Of a DNA stretch of 64,000 bases, positions 57,101 to 63,100 are shown in pieces. Every line of letters starts with the position of its first letter. The first letter of the stretch is position 1. Source of the DNA: Phoronis australis. Its lineage: Eukaryota > Phoronida > Phoronidae. The DNA lies in assembly GCA_002633005.1 (NCBI GenBank), contig NMRA01000001.1, positions 2,086,933-2,150,932 of the forward strand, written 5' to 3'. The notes below the pieces were generated by a model that saw only the letters and a list, made by a program, of their open reading frames with translations, had not been told where the DNA came from and did not search any database. Position numbers and translations under genes: made by a program.

Positions 57101-60100
57101 TAGTAAGTTGCTTTAGCATTTCCAACAAGTATAAAACCTAATTCTTCGAATTTCGAAATTTCAATAACTTAAACCATCTCACAGTTTGACTGGGTGAGAA
57201 ACAAATAAAAAATGTTTAACCAATCACCTCACTCTTGCTATTCCGCTTGCCTATTGGGCTGATTAGGTAGCATGATTTTAATTGAAGACATTAATTTACA
57301 TGCATGCAGGAAAATTAACAACAAGCCATAATTCTAGCAAACAGTCGAACATCAAGAAAATACGGAGTTGCATATAGAAGAACATTGCTGTACATGCATG
57401 GATAAAAATAAAAAAGGCTNGTTAACTTACGTGCCCGTGAACACATTGTATCCGTAAAATCCCGCAACGCACTGGTCGCAGTTTGCACCTGAGATACCAT
57501 CCTTACAGACACAGTTGCCAGTACTTTCATTACAAAAAGAGTTCGGCCGCGTGCCAGCGGAGCTGCATTGACACTGAGTACAGCCACCACCTTGTATGTA
57601 AACCCGTTTGTAGCCTGTTTAAGAGAAGAGGTAAATCAATACCGAGCCAAATCATGTATAATGACAAGACACGATCCAGCAGGGAGAGTGTGGTTATCTC
57701 AAATCATGTATAATGACAAGACACGACCCAGCAGGGAGAGTGTGGTTATCTCAAATCATGTATAATGACAAGACACGACCCAGCAGGGAGAGTGTGGTTA
57801 TCTCAAATCATGTATAATGACAAGACACGACCCAGCAGGGAGAGTGTGGTTATCTCAAACAAAGATTACTAATTAATGTTAAATATATCTAAGTGGTACA
57901 CACAAGAACCTACCCAATCAAAAAAGTCACAATTTCCATGTAATGTTAATAATAAACAAACTACTAATGAAGGTAAAAGAACAGCAACTGTAGTAAGTTG
58001 CTTTAGCATTTCCAACAAGTATAAAACCTAATTCTTCGAATTTCGAAATTTCAATAACTTAAACCATCTCACAGTTTGACTGGGTGAGAAACGAATAAAA
58101 AATGTTTAACCAATCACCTCACTCTTGCTATTCTGTTGGCTGATAAGGTAGCATGATTTTAATTGAAGACAATAATTTACATGCATGCATGAAAATTAAC
58201 AACAAGCCATAATTCTAGCAAACAGTCGAATATCAAGAAGATACGGAGTTGCATGCAGAAGAACATTTCTGTACATGTATGGATAAAAATAAAAAAGGCT
58301 GTTATTCAAGGAAATGCAGTTAAATTGGAAAATGCCAACGATATACGCTAAAGCACTTCTCACGTAATTTGTTGGAAGTTTGGCCGACATCCAGTGAAAA
58401 ATGTAGGTGTTGAGCACAGAGCGTTTCTCTGCATGAATGCAGAAATGGCCAGACTTATGGGCGTAGTGATGCCAAACCATTACCACATCCCTTCGCCTTA
58501 GGCGGAGGATAAAAATACCGTCAGTAAATTTAGCAAAATTAATAAAAAAGTAAACCACAAGATGGTATAACACTGCAAAAATCTTACAGTCAATTGTTTT
58601 GTTGTATAAATATGTCGCTCTAAGAAACTGGCAACTGATAGCAACATTGCAGAAATGTCACTCGATATACGATGAGTACAACTGCATGATTTTAAGCTCA
58701 AGCAAACCACAAGTCCCAAAAACACTCCGAGCACAACAATTGTTCAACGGTCTCAAGTGCGGCTTTAGTGCTCACTCAAAGTTTCTAATTCCACAGTGGA
58801 ATAAAATCATGGAAAAAAACAAAGCCGTGCCTTCATTGAAACAGACTTTCAACCCGCCAATGAACAGACCATAACTTACCATCCATACATCGGGAACAAT
58901 CCCGTCCAATTCTGTAGGGAAGACATGCACACTGGCCAGTGTTGGAGTTACATTTTGTATAAACTTTGGGCGACTGTGTATCTGTAATTCCTCCTAAGGA
59001 ACAATTGCACAGTTGGCATCCTATTGGATTGGATGCCGACAGATTCCATGAGTTGCTACTGCACTGATCACAGGCTTTACCCTCTACTCGTACAGGTCTT
59101 TTGGGGTCTAATGACATCTTGCAGGTGCACTGACCAGTGGTCTTGTTACAGTTGGACGAGCCGTTCACTGTCCCTCTTACGTCGCATCCGCACGACAGAC
59201 AACCATCCTGCGTCGAGCCGCCAAAATTGTAGAACCCGTCAAGGCAGACATCGCACTTATCTCCACCCACATTTCGTTTGCACACGCACTGACCAGTTGT
59301 TTTGTTACACGGATAACCTGGAAGAGTGCCTTCAGGATTGCAATCACATGATAGGCACTTTTTGTCAAAGTCGTAGAAGTTATCTGCGCACTCATCACAG
59401 TGTTGGCCAATGACGTTCGGAATGCATGCGCAACTACCATCGTCACGGTTACAGATGGCGCTAGTTGAACCTTTGGCGTTGCACGCACACTCAGTGCAAC
59501 CTTGCGGGTTGGCAATGTCCAGGTTGTAAAACCCAAACTTGCATTGGGTGCATTTACCAACTGAAATAGAAAATCAAAACAAATGTCACAGTCAATTTTG
59601 TTTAAACAGGATGGTCCACAGGACGTCATGAAGCCTCACCCCGTGAAAGATTGTCGTGATGCCATCTTAGTTCAGAGTTGTTGGTGACTGAGAGAAAGAA
59701 TTTAGAAGCTCATAAAGTGGTCACTACAATTATGGACAGTGACGGCCCTTCACCAAACTTGGTATTTTCCGAGACAGGTGAATGAACTTAAACTGGAGAC
59801 ATAGCAATACTTGGGATTTGTCTCCCACATTTCACAATAATCCTCCATCAAATTTGATAAATAATCTGGCAGACACAAAGTCACAAGAGGCATAGGAGCA
59901 GTTGAACTCATCCAAAAATCAATGTCAGTCACGCTCCGCTTGTAAAAACACGTCTCTCAACTTTGGTGCTGAACTCAAACCAAAATTCTAAACTTGCTAC
60001 TAGGGGGCGCACAACATGACAATTATAGAAAAATTGCGAGTTAATATCCTTCCTTGATATTAAGAACTCTGTTTCGTAAAGATCCATTCCAGGACTTGGC

Positions 60101-63100
60101 AGATATCACAGAAAAGTAAATAATAAAATTGACACCATGTGGCAGAGCAGTGGGGAAATTTGTTCAAAAGTCTCCATGTTTACAGGAACACACCTGCCAA
60201 ATTTCACACAAAGTTTCTGCTAGGGAGCAAGGAGATGCAGCAGTGGATGCTGGTCAGAGATAACTAAAATATGCATTCTTCACATGGATTTGGACGCATA
60301 AAAAACAACTGTACCGTGAAGCTATAAGAATCAGACAAGAAAGGCTTTATGCCGAGAAAACAGAACCATTATGTAACAAAAGCTGATAAGAAGCTTAAGA
60401 ATTTCAGCGTATTTCCACGGACAACTAAAATGGTCAGCTAAAGACAATTTACTGTGTTATACAATATTAAGTGTAGTTGTTTAGTTTGAAATACATTTCA
60501 TCTCATTATTAAGATTTTGATGGACTTGCTGCATATATCCATTAGAAGGAAATTACCAATCATATATTTACTCTCTTAATTCCATCACACCTAGAAAATA
60601 TCACGTTTTTATCAACAACTTCACAGACACATACAAAAAGTCAAAGAATCAATAAAGTATAAAATGTTGCAAGCTGACAACTGCTGATGGAAGCAAGCGA
60701 CGTAATTTGACAAACTACTCCATATACATGTGATACAGGATACTGTTGAAAAAGAGAAACAGGTTTTGTGTAAAATTAATGATACTGACAAAAGCAGACG
60801 ACAAACCCGTTAGCAGCCAATCGAAGCTTGAGAACTTAAAATCTTGGCTGTAAGGAAGTCAGTTCTTGTTGAATTAAAGCTACATAAATATTTTACACTT
60901 AACCCACACTCACCTATAACATTCAACTTGCACTCGCAGTTGCCTGATAAAGTGTCACAAGTTACAGAGCCTCCAACAGTTCCGGCAACGTTACATCCGC
61001 AGGCCTGACAACCACTGGGGTTGGAGCCCTGCAGTTGGAAAAATCCGTCAACGCATTGGCTGCACGTTCGACCGGTCACATTACTCTTGCACTGGCACTG
61101 ACCGTTCACCTGAAAATGAAACAATGTTTCATTTCAACCTTTACGTTTAGTAAACATTACTAACTTTTTTAGGTATACCACTGACTGCTCTTTGTACTTG
61201 CTCAAAGTAAAAATGAATTAAAAGCTCGTTAATAAGAGGCCTTGCCCAGGTCAAAGCAACTCACTGAGTCTTGTCTCAAGCAATAATGACATGTATAAAT
61301 ATATCTTTTTCAGTGAGGAGTGGACATATGCTGCAAACATTTTGTTCCGTCAGCACGCCATCTTTTTGGTCATATCACGTGACCTAATGAATATAAGTCC
61401 AAAAAGATTTCTGCCCCCGACCGGCCCCGCAATAATGACATGTCACTTCTGCGCCTTGTCTCGAGCAATAATAATAAGTCACTTCTGAGCCTTGTCTCGA
61501 GCAATAATGACATGTCAAATCTTCATGAACTCGGAAATCACATCTAATCTAAGCAAGATACCTAATTCATAATGATCTTAAACAAAATTTAGTTCATTTG
61601 ATGGAAGGCTGATATAAAGCCCCTTTAAACCATCATCAATGAAACAAAACAGGCCAAATTATCACACGTTGACAAAGCTATTCAATGGTGAATATCAAAA
61701 ACGAAACATGGTATGAAAAGAAGTCTGACAAAGTTTCACATCAAACACAAAGAAAAGTTGCCATAATATAAACGAATGCAATACCAGTACTCGTACTTTG
61801 CATGAAAAATTAAATTCAAAAAGGCACATTTTACAAGATAAAAGTCCTACCTCTTGGCACTCTTTGTTCCCATTCACCGTACCATCAGTGTTACAATTAC
61901 AAGGAGAGCATGCATCAACATCAGAAATCTGTTTGGTCTTGGGCCTGTAATACTCTGCCACGCATTCATCACAGTAACGTCCCTGAGTGTTGTGGGAACA
62001 ATTGACGCATATGCCCCCACCTCCACGAGCGTGCTCGCTGGGGAAAGGGTCTAACGAGGCGTTGTACACGCAGCTGTCAGCGTGGTTGTTACACGTGCAG
62101 GGTCTGCAGTTGAACGCATTTATCTGGTCACCGACGCGGAATGGCTTATCGTTGTATAACGGCAGACAGGTATCACACTAGAACAAATTATAAGCGATCG
62201 TGTAAAATCTTGACACTAAAGCAATTACTTTACAATTATTGCATGATATGGTAAACACAACATGAGAGTGAGAATACTCACAAATATAAAGAAATTCTGT
62301 AAAAATCAAATACCAAGCACTAAGTCTGATCTTGCCTGACGTTCCACTTTAATTTGTATAGTTCATATGTGGGCCATGGAGGCTGTCAGTATGTCTGAAT
62401 ATGAAATATTTTCACTCTTCTGAAACATAGCAGCATCATGTTTGCAGTAACATGCCTACAACCCCCTTACCCACGACCCCCTTACTTACAATCCACTTAC
62501 CTACGACCCCCTTACTTAGGACTCCCTTACCTACGACCCCCTTACCTACGACCCCCTTACCCACGACCCCCTTACCCACGACCCCCTTATCTACGACCAC
62601 ACTTATGACCTGATAAAAAAGTTTCCAGGTTTTTCAGACACAATTGAGAGTTGCGACACAAGATGTCAAAAACTTGTCTTAGTCTATACGAAAAAGTCTA
62701 GAAGAAAATAATGGAAAACAATTGAAACTAAGTGTTTGATTAAGAGAATAGTTAAACAAACAATAAAAGATGTATTAAATCTCATCTAGAAAGGAGAGTT
62801 TGAATGAACATTCCCCACACCATGCGGGAGTGGAAAGCTGTTAGGAAAACAGTGAAAAATAAATCATGGGACGAACTAACTTTCGATAGAAACGATAAAT
62901 TTTTGTTAGTGATCCAGCATTTCCCTACTTTCCAAAGCTGATAATAACAGATGATCACTAGAAAGACCTGTGGACATTGACTAATAACTAATAACTAATG
63001 CTAGGTATAACGGATCACGCGCAGGCTATATATATTTGACTTACCCTCTTGCCTGTGGTGAAGCTGTCACTGTTGCAGTTACACCTGTACGGTACATTGG

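Larger units (their letters stand above)
56583..58300. repeat. Tandem duplication of about 0.85 kb with 'n' between copies
   Basis: Copy 1 is 56583-57419 and copy 2 is 57421-58300, both starting GTTAACTTACGTGCCC and ending TAAAAATAAAAAAGGCT. Exon 5 is identical; the rest differs by scattered substitutions, a few small indels and one 52-bp repeat unit. The 'n' at 57420 is the exact junction. Confidence 0.95.
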
